Virus record (IMG/VR): IMGVR_UViG_3300024059_000009 | Coordinates: 1-44,300 of that record | Reading direction: 5' to 3' (one strand) | Source: a virus | DNA: 44,300 nt | Shown here: positions 32,812-38,627 of the stretch, piece by piece | Layout: the number at the start of each line of letters is the position of its first letter | How positions within the stretch are numbered: position 1 is the stretch's first letter | Position numbers and translations under genes: made by a program | Notes under the pieces: generated by a model | Seen by the model: the letters and a program-made list of their open reading frames with translations, nothing else | What the model was told of the DNA's origin: nothing | Databases searched by the model: none

Positions 32812-32884
32812 ATGCGAGGACCGAGAAGAGATCGCATAAAGCCTATTTATAATATTTTCTTAAGTGAGTTCTCGGTCACTTGTA
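32812..32884 (-). ncRNA. Structured 5' leader RNA, copy 1 (upstream of winged-helix gene)
   Basis: The leftward transcript from the promoter at 32891-32918 should begin near 32884. It first forms a nine-base-pair outer stem (32869-32877 with 32819-32827). The loop holds UUAAG and the shared motif GCUUUAUGCGAU (32831-32842 on the complement). AUGCGA in that loop can pair with UCGCAU just past the stem (32812-32817), giving an H-type pseudoknot. Two related leaders lie at 34.3 and 35.6 kb. I cannot match it to a known RNA class. Confidence 0.55.
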
Positions 32885-32890
32885 CTGCTA

Positions 32891-32918
32891 ATTATACACA
32901 ACTAAAATAAGAAGTCAA
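32891..32918 (-). promoter_or_regulatory. Strong leftward sigma-70-type promoter
   Basis: On the leftward strand, TTGACT, a 16-base spacer, and TATAAT (a perfect -10). It lies about 110 bases upstream of the winged-helix gene and precedes a structured leader, so it probably drives early expression of the replication gene. Confidence 0.82.
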
Positions 32919-32944
32919 CCCCCCACACGCAAAAAACATAAAAA

Positions 32945-33142
32945 TTACCAATAATAGTTGCCCTTTTCGCACTTATGCAACAAAGGCATAGAATCATAAT
33001 CATGATGTGACATACAACCCTTAGTACGACTCCTGAATACTACCTCATAAGCTTTACGCCAAGACTTATCGTTCTTTCCCCAATGATTATGCCGTCTTTT
33101 GCGGTACTTATTGGACTTTGCATGATGGTTTATCTTAAACAT
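32945..33142 (-). CDS. Small basic protein, 65 aa
   Basis: Excellent AGGAG site before ATG 33142. Very basic in its first half (HHAKSNKYRKRRHNHWGKNDKSWRKAYEVVFRSRTK), with His and Trp, and two cysteines later. This composition is typical of small phage nucleic-acid- or host-protein-binding proteins, but no fold is certain. It lies between the strong promoter and an iteron-like region, next to the replication gene. Confidence 0.65.
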   Translation of the reverse strand: MFKINHHAKSNKYRKRRHNHWGKNDKSWRKAYEVVFRSRTKGCMSHHDYDSMPLLHKCEKGNYYW

Positions 33143-33222
33143 TGTTTACTCCTAGGAAACTTTTGTTCTTGCATGAAGAAACTTATCTAGTCGTCACTGA
33201 TTAATCTAGACATTACACACAT

Positions 33223-33283
33223 AATGTTAATTATAGTTTACATAATGTTGTGATTTATGGGTTAATGTTGACTATAGTTGACA
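33223..33283. repeat. Pair of 20-base direct repeats in AT-rich control region
   Basis: Bases 33223-33242 and 33264-33283 match at 17 of 20 positions, with starts 41 bases apart (about four helical turns). Both carry AATGTT and TATAGTT. They sit in the 181-base gene-free stretch 33143-33323. Such spaced repeats suit an operator or replication-initiator binding sites. Confidence 0.5.
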
Positions 33284-33320
33284 ATAGGTTGCTACTTATT
33301 GGCAATTGTCAACGTATTGT
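33284..33320 (-). promoter_or_regulatory. Conserved leftward control element, copy A
   Basis: A 37-base element matching copy B (33812-33848) at 34 positions. Read leftward it contains TTGACA, a 17-base spacer, and ACCTAT, a possible promoter for the small basic gene at 33142. A weaker related copy may be at 41222-41253. The duplication of a control element argues for coordinated regulation. Confidence 0.5.
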
Positions 33321-33323
33321 ATT

Positions 33324-33599
33324 CTAATCAGCAAAATGTCTTAATATATTCATAATCTCGTCTTCACGCTCAACAGGCTCTGGCCCCATATTCATATTCC
33401 ACAAATCGTGGTCTATTCCGTATTCGTCAATATAGTCATTGCCTAAAAACCCTGACTGCATCTCTGACAACTCGTCAACCTTGTGCTTATAACACGTTCG
33501 CTTCTGCAAATAACGCTTAGACTTAAGCTCGTTAGGCTCGTCACGCTGAGGCTTGTATGTGGGGTGATGCCTATAACTTGTTCTTAACCGATATTTCAT
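33324..33599 (-). CDS. Hypothetical protein, 91 aa
   Basis: Basic first half with His/Tyr-rich start (MKYRLRTSYRHHPTYKPQRDEPNELKSKRYLQKRT) and an acidic second half ending in a short helix (EDEIMNILRHFAD). It overlaps the upstream zinc-finger gene by four bases. Some phages encode similar basic-then-acidic small proteins, but I recall no function. Confidence 0.55.
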   Translation of the reverse strand: MKYRLRTSYRHHPTYKPQRDEPNELKSKRYLQKRTCYKHKVDELSEMQSGFLGNDYIDEYGIDHDLWNMNMGPEPVEREDEIMNILRHFAD

Positions 33600-33793
33600 A
33601 ACACTTCCCCAAATGCTTGCTTAACGCCATCATTACGGTCATGTATTAATAATCTATGAGTTTGCCAACAATTAAAACAAAGTAAGCAAAACTGCCCTAT
33701 TTGGCGATTGTTCATATCTGGATCAATCTCTAAACCTTCTATTTTAGTGTCGCACTTGTCGCATAGTACTTGTAGTTTTATATCTTCAGTCAT
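33596..33793 (-). CDS. Small zinc-finger-like protein, 65 aa
   Basis: CDKC (about residues 11-14) and CLLC/CFNC (about 36-42) give a two-knuckle zinc-ribbon pattern with the spacing of treble-clef proteins. GGAGAG lies before the start, and the conserved control element copy B lies 19 bases upstream. It is probably a nucleic-acid- or protein-binding accessory; that is inference. Confidence 0.6.
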   Translation of the reverse strand: MTEDIKLQVLCDKCDTKIEGLEIDPDMNNRQIGQFCLLCFNCWQTHRLLIHDRNDGVKQAFGEVL

Positions 33794-33811
33794 CTAAAAC
33801 TCTCCAATTTG

Positions 33812-33848
33812 ATAGGTTGCTACTTATTGATAATTGACAACGTATTGT
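33812..33848 (-). promoter_or_regulatory. Conserved leftward control element, copy B
   Basis: Differs from copy A at three of 37 positions. Leftward it shows TTGTCA, a 17-base spacer, and ACCTAT. It lies directly upstream of the zinc-finger gene, in the gap 33794-33854. The same position relative to a gene start as copy A supports a regulatory role. Confidence 0.5.
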
Positions 33849-33854
33849 GTAAGT

Positions 33855-34250
33855 CTATACACTTTTATACGGAATAATGCTATAATTACTTCCTTTTTTA
33901 GCGTATATCCAATCTTTATTATTGAAGATGCCAGTAGTTATATCCGCTATAAGGTTAAACATCTCCTTGAGCGTCATATAGTACTTTTGACCATTAGATA
34001 GGTCTTCTAGCAAAAAGTTAACAGCACTGCGACCCTTGATGTAATCTACTATGGTTAATTGGGCGTTGAATGGCTCGTTCTTGATCCATTTAATATCATC
34101 TTTTATGCAAGGGTTATCAGGCTCCCACCCTCTTACCCACTGAACCATAGAGTAGTGACCATGAAAGATTCTCTTTTCTTTACCGTCTTCGTCCTTCTCC
34201 CATCCCATAAACTTTCTTTCAAGCGGGATTAATCCTTTGTAATACTTCAT
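33855..34250 (-). CDS. Hypothetical protein, 131 aa
   Basis: Start ATG 34250 is supported by AAAGGAATATATT, a ribosome-site module that recurs before several leftward genes (for example 37088). The longer start would cross the leader hairpin. The protein is mixed alpha/beta with aromatic residues (WVRGWEPDNPCIKDDIKWIKNE), a region MTLKEMFNLIADITTG and a C-terminal WIYAKKGSNYSIIPYK. Not recognised. A structured leader with a terminator-like U run is located directly upstream, so it may be under attenuation control. Confidence 0.62.
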   Translation of the reverse strand: MKYYKGLIPLERKFMGWEKDEDGKEKRIFHGHYSMVQWVRGWEPDNPCIKDDIKWIKNEPFNAQLTIVDYIKGRSAVNFLLEDLSNGQKYYMTLKEMFNLIADITTGIFNNKDWIYAKKGSNYSIIPYKSV

Positions 34251-34263
34251 AATATATTCCTTT

Positions 34264-34321
34264 AAAAAAAAGAGCATATCGCATTAAGCTAATCTCAAAT
34301 AAACTTAACACAACATGCTCT
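34264..34321 (-). ncRNA. Structured 5' leader RNA, copy 3 (terminator-like)
   Basis: AGAGCAU (34315-34321) pairs with AUGCUCU (34271-34277) and is followed by a U8 run. The loop carries UUAAG, able to pair with CUUAA in the shared motif GCUUAAUGCGAU (34278-34289 complement). A weak promoter (TTGTAT-17-TTTTAT, 34329-34357) would start the RNA at the stem. The U run makes it a possible attenuator. It resembles the leaders at 32.8 and 35.6 kb. Confidence 0.5.
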
Positions 34322-34346
34322 AGCGCCTATAAAAGCCTACGTTGGC

Positions 34347-34535
34347 TTAATATACAATCTTAGAGTTAACACCACACCTGTTACGCTCTCTTACAAATGA
34401 TAGCAGGAAAGTCATTGCGTGTGATTCCATCTTGAACTTACTATATTTTCGCCATATTGGCGTATACCAGATACCGAACATTTGGCTTTGCACATGGTAC
34501 CTATCGTCTATCTTTCTAATTCTATACCTATTCAT
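34347..34535 (-). CDS. Small basic protein, 62 aa
   Basis: GAAGGATAACAGT precedes ATG 34535. Strongly basic, Arg/Tyr-rich (MNRYRIRKIDDRYHVQSQMFGIWYTPIWRKYSKFKME), with a helical C-terminal half. The stop codon overlaps a short hairpin (34333-34348) followed by U residues on the leftward RNA, which may be a weak terminator or part of the promoter for the next leader. Function unknown. Confidence 0.6.
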   Translation of the reverse strand: MNRYRIRKIDDRYHVQSQMFGIWYTPIWRKYSKFKMESHAMTFLLSFVRERNRCGVNSKIVY

Positions 34536-34768
34536 ACTGTTATCCTTCTCTAGCTAAGCTAGTTTGTCCTAAATTAATACAACATTTACCAAGAAAAACA
34601 ATTAAGAAAAACAACATAACCCTAAATAAATAATAATTAATGTAACCTGTTTATGTGTCGTTAGTTAGGGGTGTTGAGTTTCTTAATTTCGTATGTTTTC
34701 TTGCCAACTATTTCTTACAATTGACACACTCTCCAACAGGCTTATAAATATGCCTATCTTGACATAAA
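34536..34768. other. Gene-free 233-base AT-rich stretch
   Basis: No convincing ORF on either strand. It holds A-rich runs near 34590-34615 and a leftward promoter-like pair (TTGTTT, 16 bases, TATTAA) near the 34535 end. It also holds a rightward promoter-like sequence at 34721-34748, described separately. Transcription signals for the small basic gene and possibly an antisense RNA are likely here. Confidence 0.5.
34721..34748 (+). promoter_or_regulatory. Rightward (antisense) promoter candidate
   Basis: TTGACA at 34721-34726, a 16-base spacer, and TATAAA at 34743-34748, a close match to the sigma-70 consensus. It faces into leftward genes (34769-35573), with no rightward ORF of note downstream, so the product would be an antisense RNA. 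It may also be chance in AT-rich DNA. Confidence 0.45.
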
Positions 34769-35035
34769 TCAGCTCTCGTCTTTATTTATCCAATTCTCTA
34801 CTAAAGTAGCAAAGCCTGCTATATCATGCCAGCTATCGTCATAGTTAGGGTCTCCATTAACGATACGAGCTATTTTCTTAAAGATATAGTCTAAACCTTC
34901 GATGTGAACAACACTTAACTTGCCTTTATCGGCTTCTAACGCTACGTCAAGCAACATTCTAGACACCCTTGCGTTATCCTCAAATGACCCATAACGATTA
35001 CCTCTTTCTTCTAATGTCTTATCTAAATCACTCAT
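34769..35035 (-). CDS. DUF6378-like small protein, 88 aa
   Basis: The start SDLDKTLEERGNRYGSFEDNARVSRMLLDVAL and the block YIFKKIARIVNGDPNYDDSWHDIAGFATLVENWI match, from memory, small phage proteins with the ERG.RYG.F..NA and D.W.DIAGYA patterns, annotated as DUF6378. All helical. Related to nucleotide-pool or NTP-pyrophosphohydrolase-like helical proteins by look only. Overlaps the HNH-AP2 gene by eight bases. Function unproven. Confidence 0.65.
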   Translation of the reverse strand: MSDLDKTLEERGNRYGSFEDNARVSRMLLDVALEADKGKLSVVHIEGLDYIFKKIARIVNGDPNYDDSWHDIAGFATLVENWINKDES

Positions 35036-35573
35036 AATTATTCTTTATCCTTTCTTTGGATAGTTTGGTTTGTCCTGAGTTTAATTCTTCACCGTAGTGG
35101 GATACAAATGCCCTAGCCCTACAGATTCCAGCCTCTCTCTCATCTTTGTATCTTCCAACATGCTTAGATTTACCATCTATATGAATTCTAGCTCGCCACT
35201 TTCCCGAATACGTCTCCCAAAAAACTCCCAAATACTTAGAAGTTGCGCCTCTATCTGATTCTCTATTAAGGCTATTCAATAAAGCAGAAGCAACTCTTAG
35301 GTTACTCCTTCGATTATCTAATCCATCCCTATTAATATGGTCTATCGGGAACCCTTTAGGGTCTCCCATAAGAACACGGTGCATTGTTTTCTGCTTAAGC
35401 TTACCGTTAATCCTTATATGGGTTGCTGCGTAGAAACGATTATTATCAGCACTAGAAGAACACCATTGATGAATCCTTAATTTATTCATGTCTTCAACAT
35501 CTATTACACATTCTTGACCTCGCGTTAGCTTGATGTAGCATAAGTCGCCTTCAATTCTATACTCGTTCTTCAT
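35028..35573 (-). CDS. HNH endonuclease with AP2 domain, 181 aa
   Basis: A typical phage homing-type nuclease: an N-terminal beta region (YRIEGDLCYIKLTRGQECVID), the HNH core MHRVLMGDPKGFPIDHINRDGLDNRRSNLRVAS at about 72-104, with the DHIN catalytic His-Asn and RRSNLR, then an AP2 DNA-binding domain (about 113-160: TSKYLGVFWETYSGKWRARIHIDGKSKHVGRYKDEREAG). It sits outside any split gene, so it is probably a free-standing mobile gene. Preceded by its own strong promoter and structured leader. Compare the degenerate relative at 37156-37569. Confidence 0.9.
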   Translation of the reverse strand: MKNEYRIEGDLCYIKLTRGQECVIDVEDMNKLRIHQWCSSSADNNRFYAATHIRINGKLKQKTMHRVLMGDPKGFPIDHINRDGLDNRRSNLRVASALLNSLNRESDRGATSKYLGVFWETYSGKWRARIHIDGKSKHVGRYKDEREAGICRARAFVSHYGEELNSGQTKLSKERIKNNYE

Positions 35574-35591
35574 GATAATACCTCAAATACA

Positions 35592-35668
35592 CCTCACTCC
35601 ACACTGAACCTAGCGGGGAATGCGTAAAGCAAGGTGCTTAAATTTGATTGTTTGAGTCGCTAGATTCA
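35592..35668 (-). ncRNA. Structured 5' leader RNA, copy 2 (upstream of HNH-AP2 gene)
   Basis: The transcript from the promoter at 35675-35702 should start at about 35668, where an outer ten-base-pair stem begins (35658-35667 with 35606-35615). One pair is G-U only in the leftward RNA, so pairing is by RNA in this direction. Inside are AAGCA-CCU-UGCUU and the shared GCUUUACGCAUU (35619-35630 complement). CAUUCC of the loop can pair with GGAGUG past the stem. Confidence 0.55.
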
Positions 35669-35674
35669 TGATAA

Positions 35675-35702
35675 AGTATACAACATATTCTAGCTTTGTC
35701 AA
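35675..35702 (-). promoter_or_regulatory. Strong leftward sigma-70-type promoter
   Basis: Leftward TTGACA, 16-base spacer, TATACT: a perfect -35 and five of six at -10. It lies in the 132-base gap between the 61-aa gene and the HNH-AP2 gene and ends directly at the start of leader copy 2. Confidence 0.8.
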
Positions 35703-35705
35703 GGG

Positions 35706-35891
35706 TTAATCGTTAAAGTCTTCGTCTGGATATCTAATATCCTCTAGGACTACCTCAAGCTGCTTTAGGCATTTTCTTAGTTTTTCTTTATGCTCAGAAT
35801 AATCACTCCCGCCCGAAGCTTCCTTCCAGCACGTTGAACCAAGTTCAGCCTGTAAAAACCCCATAACCTCTTCTATTAAATCTTCACTCAT
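35706..35891 (-). CDS. Small acidic protein, 61 aa
   Basis: AAGGAATAATATA precedes the ATG. Acidic and helical (MSEDLIEEVMGFLQAELGSTCWKEASGG), ending in DIRYPDEDFND. No motif is recognised. It ends just upstream of the strong promoter for the next gene. Confidence 0.58.
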   Translation of the reverse strand: MSEDLIEEVMGFLQAELGSTCWKEASGGSDYSEHKEKLRKCLKQLEVVLEDIRYPDEDFND

Positions 35892-35902
35892 TATATTATT
35901 CC

Positions 35903-36193
35903 TTATTTAATGTTTTTACGTGGAGAATACAATCGCCACAATACGTTAGTTAAATCTTCAGCCACTTGTATAACCTTTTCCTCAGTCATACCCCAATCAG
36001 CACCATGCAGTAGCTCATGAACTACAAGATACATGCTCTTCTTAGTCTTTTTAAACCCACTAGGTAGAAGTATGTCACCTACTAACCCTTCCTTGCTAGG
36101 TGCAAAAGGATTCATGTTAATCCCTTCAAAACCTTCAAGGTCTAGTCGGTAAGGGTGGCCGTCAAGCTGTATTTTCATCCATTGCTTAGGCAT
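35903..36193 (-). CDS. HELLH small zincin-like protein, 96 aa
   Basis: Read from ATG 36193, which overlaps the stop of the phosphoesterase gene (TAATG) behind GGAAGG. The middle has MYLVVHELLHGADWGMTEEKVIQVAEDL, whose HELLH is the HExxH zinc and catalytic motif of metallopeptidases, followed by a helix that places a Glu or Asp where a third ligand is expected. Small one-domain proteins of this kind occur in phages and are annotated as zincin-like. Whether it cleaves a peptide is unknown. The N-terminal part has a short beta hairpin (KIQLDGHPYRLDLEG). Confidence 0.7.
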   Translation of the reverse strand: MPKQWMKIQLDGHPYRLDLEGFEGINMNPFAPSKEGLVGDILLPSGFKKTKKSMYLVVHELLHGADWGMTEEKVIQVAEDLTNVLWRLYSPRKNIK

Positions 36194-36900
36194 TATAATA
36201 CCTTCCCACACCATCGGCCATTTGTCTTAAGAACCATTGGACATAGTAATGGTTGCGCGTTACCTATATTAATATAGTGAGAGTCAGCCCATTCCCAGCC
36301 TTTGCCAACACCTAAGTTATCATTATATGATTTAAGGCTTTCAATAGGTATGCCCAATGTTTTAGCCTTACGCTTACTTAAGCTGTCGTGATTACCTTCG
36401 GATATTTTCATCTTTGGCATGTGTGACTCTAATTCTTGACAAAAGTCCCTAGCTCTCTTTAGCTCTTCTTTAGCTGATAGTGAGCCATACTCTACCTCAT
36501 GATAAGATGGGATATGATTCTCTTGAATATCGCCAACATGGAGAACGTGATCTAATTCTAACTCTTCTCTAACAGCTAAAAGAAATGGGATTGTATCTTT
36601 ATGGTGATATGGAGCGTGCGTATCTGATATTACCAACGCTCTATACTTAGACCCAATAACAGCACCGCAACCCGATATAGGGCGTTTCTTCTTGTGTTGC
36701 TTGTTATATTCAAATACTACTGCCTTTGGGTCGCCTAACCAGCCAGTTATCATCGACCAGCGCAGGTTATAATGGTCTGCATGGTGAGCAGTTTCAAACG
36801 AGCTATGAATATGACCACTAACAGTACAATGGCTAAATGACGCAGCATTGTTTTTCGCGCTGGCCCCTAAATTATGCGTTAAATATAAGTTTTGATTCAT
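36193..36900 (-). CDS. Calcineurin-like metallophosphoesterase, circularly permuted motif order
   Basis: GGAGG lies upstream of ATG 36900, and ATGA overlaps the previous stop. In the normal family order the motifs are DxH, GD, GNHD, then H and GHxH. Here the order is TH9, GHIH 29-32, DTH 93-95, GD 123-124 and GNHD 169-172: the usual C-terminal part comes first. The segment ending about residue 86 (KKKRPISGCGAVIGSKY) would be the normal C-terminus, followed directly by the normal N-terminus (RALVISDTHAPYHH). All metal ligands seem present, so it may be active on phosphodiesters. Partner genes are small and unknown. Substrate not deducible. Confidence 0.78.
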   Translation of the reverse strand: MNQNLYLTHNLGASAKNNAASFSHCTVSGHIHSSFETAHHADHYNLRWSMITGWLGDPKAVVFEYNKQHKKKRPISGCGAVIGSKYRALVISDTHAPYHHKDTIPFLLAVREELELDHVLHVGDIQENHIPSYHEVEYGSLSAKEELKRARDFCQELESHMPKMKISEGNHDSLSKRKAKTLGIPIESLKSYNDNLGVGKGWEWADSHYINIGNAQPLLCPMVLKTNGRWCGKVL

Positions 36901-37088
36901 TTTGACACCTCCGATATACAGTCAAAGTAAGTATCTAACTCTATCTCAGACATATCGCTAAACTCAATAGTAAGTCTTATGCTTTCACCGCAATGCGCTT
37001 GATAATGATTCGCTGCTGTGATATCGCACTTATACTTATATAGCAACTCTTTAAAATCTCTAATAAAACCTTCGTGATCTGCTTTCAT
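36897..37088 (-). CDS. Small hypothetical protein, 63 aa
   Basis: AAAGGAATATATT before the ATG. Contains DFKELLYKYKCDITAANHYQAHCGESIRLTIEFSDMSE, an alpha/beta pattern with two cysteines. The stop overlaps the phosphoesterase start (ATGA), so the two are coupled. Sequences starting with HEGFIRDFKELLYKYKCDI are frequent in phage small genes from memory, but unassigned. Confidence 0.6.
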   Translation of the reverse strand: MKADHEGFIRDFKELLYKYKCDITAANHYQAHCGESIRLTIEFSDMSEIELDTYFDCISEVSK

Positions 37089-37155
37089 AATATATTCCTT
37101 TTGTTGTTAATAGCTCTATCGGCTATACCTTAATATACTACATACAATAGGTTAA

Positions 37156-37569
37156 TCAATCAATATTATCATTAATATTACTCATAATTCTATATGTGCT
37201 ATAACATTTCTGATTACAAGTGATCTTATTAGGTCGTCTTGACTTAAATTCCTTACCACAACCACAGCAAACCTTAGTTATTAAGCGGTTAAAAGTCTTT
37301 GATTTAAGGTTACTACGCCGTATATTTAGAGTGTCGCCGTCAATATTAACAACCTTTGAGCCTCTTCTAGCATTTGCAATAAGGCGGTTTAAGTATATTG
37401 TTGAGCCTTTATAACAAGACTGAATATATACATGCTCACTGTCGGCTTTAAGAGCTGCTGACCAGTGATGCTTCTTTGCTATGTCTATATCTTCAGTATT
37501 AATAGTAGCTATAGACCCATCTTGTAAATGGATGGCCGTTAAATCGCCGTTAATTGTGTATTTATTCAT
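37156..37569 (-). CDS. Degenerate HNH-family protein with zinc finger, 137 aa
   Basis: The first 95 residues align by eye to the HNH-AP2 protein at 35028-35573 (Y.I.GDL..I.L..G, ED......H.W, the GS.....R...A block, and IRRSNLK for RRSNLR). The catalytic DHIN stretch is replaced by VVNIDGDTLN, so the nuclease is probably dead. In place of the AP2 domain it has a CCGCGKEF and CNQKC zinc finger (about 101-125). The stop lies at 37156, and the gene overlaps the next one by four bases. Likely a domesticated DNA- or protein-binding derivative. Confidence 0.7.
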   Translation of the reverse strand: MNKYTINGDLTAIHLQDGSIATINTEDIDIAKKHHWSAALKADSEHVYIQSCYKGSTIYLNRLIANARRGSKVVNIDGDTLNIRRSNLKSKTFNRLITKVCCGCGKEFKSRRPNKITCNQKCYSTYRIMSNINDNID

Positions 37570-37790
37570 TGCTTTATATCCTTTAAATCGTCAAGGTTAA
37601 CCACATTACCAATAACCAACATATCAATCATGTCAATATGTCTACACTTAGTACACGTATGCAAGAAAGTAATACCGCCCTGCTGCCGTAGCTCTTCATG
37701 CCTGATCTTTATAGGTTGCCCATCAACTAAGATGAAGAAAGGCACCTTTAAAGTCAGCCACAAAGTAGCTATAATTGATACACTATTCAT
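37566..37790 (-). CDS. Small protein with hydrophobic N-terminus and CxxC, 74 aa
   Basis: The N-terminal half is hydrophobic (VSIIATLWLTLKVPFFILVDG), possibly one membrane-associated strand or helix. A CTKC pair sits near residue 47. It overlaps both the HNH-like gene (four bases) and the next gene upstream (eight bases), which supports the frame. No family is known to me. Confidence 0.52.
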   Translation of the reverse strand: MNSVSIIATLWLTLKVPFFILVDGQPIKIRHEELRQQGGITFLHTCTKCRHIDMIDMLVIGNVVNLDDLKDIKQ

Positions 37791-38058
37791 TGCTATCTGT
37801 CCTTATATCTACAACTGGTTCATAGTGTTTGATTTCATTCATGACCACCAAACCGCACATAGCTTCTTTGATATGCGCTACTTTGCAATCGGTGTAGATG
37901 TAATCATTCTCAGCCTCTGCAGTTGATGATAGGGTTATACACGCATGCCCATACATATCGTGCCTTAGCTCTGTAGGGCTAATCTCAACTATATGGTCAG
38001 TGTTAATCATACACTCTTTACGCTCTTCGCCTACGATCTTATCTAGTACTATAAACAT
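37783..38058 (-). CDS. Hypothetical protein, 91 aa
   Basis: AAAGGAATAATCAA before the ATG. Starts MFIVLDKIVGEERKECMINTDHIVEISPTELRHD, with beta strands typical of small phage alpha/beta proteins that bind a ligand, and an ITLSSTAEAENDYIYTDCKV segment. There are three cysteines. No enzymatic motif. Function unknown. Confidence 0.58.
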   Translation of the reverse strand: MFIVLDKIVGEERKECMINTDHIVEISPTELRHDMYGHACITLSSTAEAENDYIYTDCKVAHIKEAMCGLVVMNEIKHYEPVVDIRTDSNE

Positions 38059-38070
38059 TTGATTATTCCT

Positions 38071-38625
38071 TTATTTGCTATAATCGATTAATTGTTCAAT
38101 TTCTTGTACAAACTTCTCGGTAACACATGACATATCTCGAAGGTGTCTAACATTACCCTCAACCCATAGGCCAGTTTTATCTGTTGTAAGTATAGATAAC
38201 TTTCTACCGTTACGCATACCTGACATATACACTTCAAGCAAAGACTCACCGCTATTCTCAGAGTCTACAGTGCGAAATACATACCTTTCGCGCCTTCTCA
38301 TGCCCTTAATGAGATCATATAGGCTTTCTACGTCTTGGGGTTTAGGAGTCTGTATAACTACCGCGTCAGCCCTGTCTACAATCTGTTGTAGCGCCTTGGT
38401 AGACTCTACGTGCGCCCATTTTTCGGTTGGGTCTGTTATGACCTCAATCATTGCGTTATTAGCCTCAACTAGCCAAGCAAAATAATCTTTTAACCCTTGG
38501 AACTCAGTGCTTATTGGTGGCGGGGGGCTAACTATATCTTTAATCCTGTTGGCAGCAATGGGGGCGTTATTGCTCTTTTTGCTTAGTCTTCTTTTTGCTC
38601 TTTGTAATTTTCTTTTTGATGACAT
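38071..38625 (-). CDS. Hypothetical protein, 184 aa
   Basis: AAAGGAATTAATC before ATG 38625. Very basic N-terminus (SSKRKLQRAKRRLSKKSNN), a Pro-rich linker (VSPPPP), then a helical domain (LKDYFAWLVEANNAMIEVITDPTEKWAHVE) and a C-terminal alpha/beta part with VVIQTPKPQDVE and LSILTTDKTGLWVEGN. The basic tail suggests nucleic-acid or membrane contact. It lies in the run of genes between lysis and phosphoesterase groups. Not recognised. Confidence 0.6.
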   Translation of the reverse strand: MSSKRKLQRAKRRLSKKSNNAPIAANRIKDIVSPPPPISTEFQGLKDYFAWLVEANNAMIEVITDPTEKWAHVESTKALQQIVDRADAVVIQTPKPQDVESLYDLIKGMRRRERYVFRTVDSENSGESLLEVYMSGMRNGRKLSILTTDKTGLWVEGNVRHLRDMSCVTEKFVQEIEQLIDYSK

Positions 38626-38627
38626 GA

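Noticed and set aside
34333-34348. Short hairpin followed by U residues as a separate terminator
   Set aside because: Five pairs only, and its U run overlaps the putative -10 of leader copy 3; cannot be told apart, so noted within neighbouring entries.
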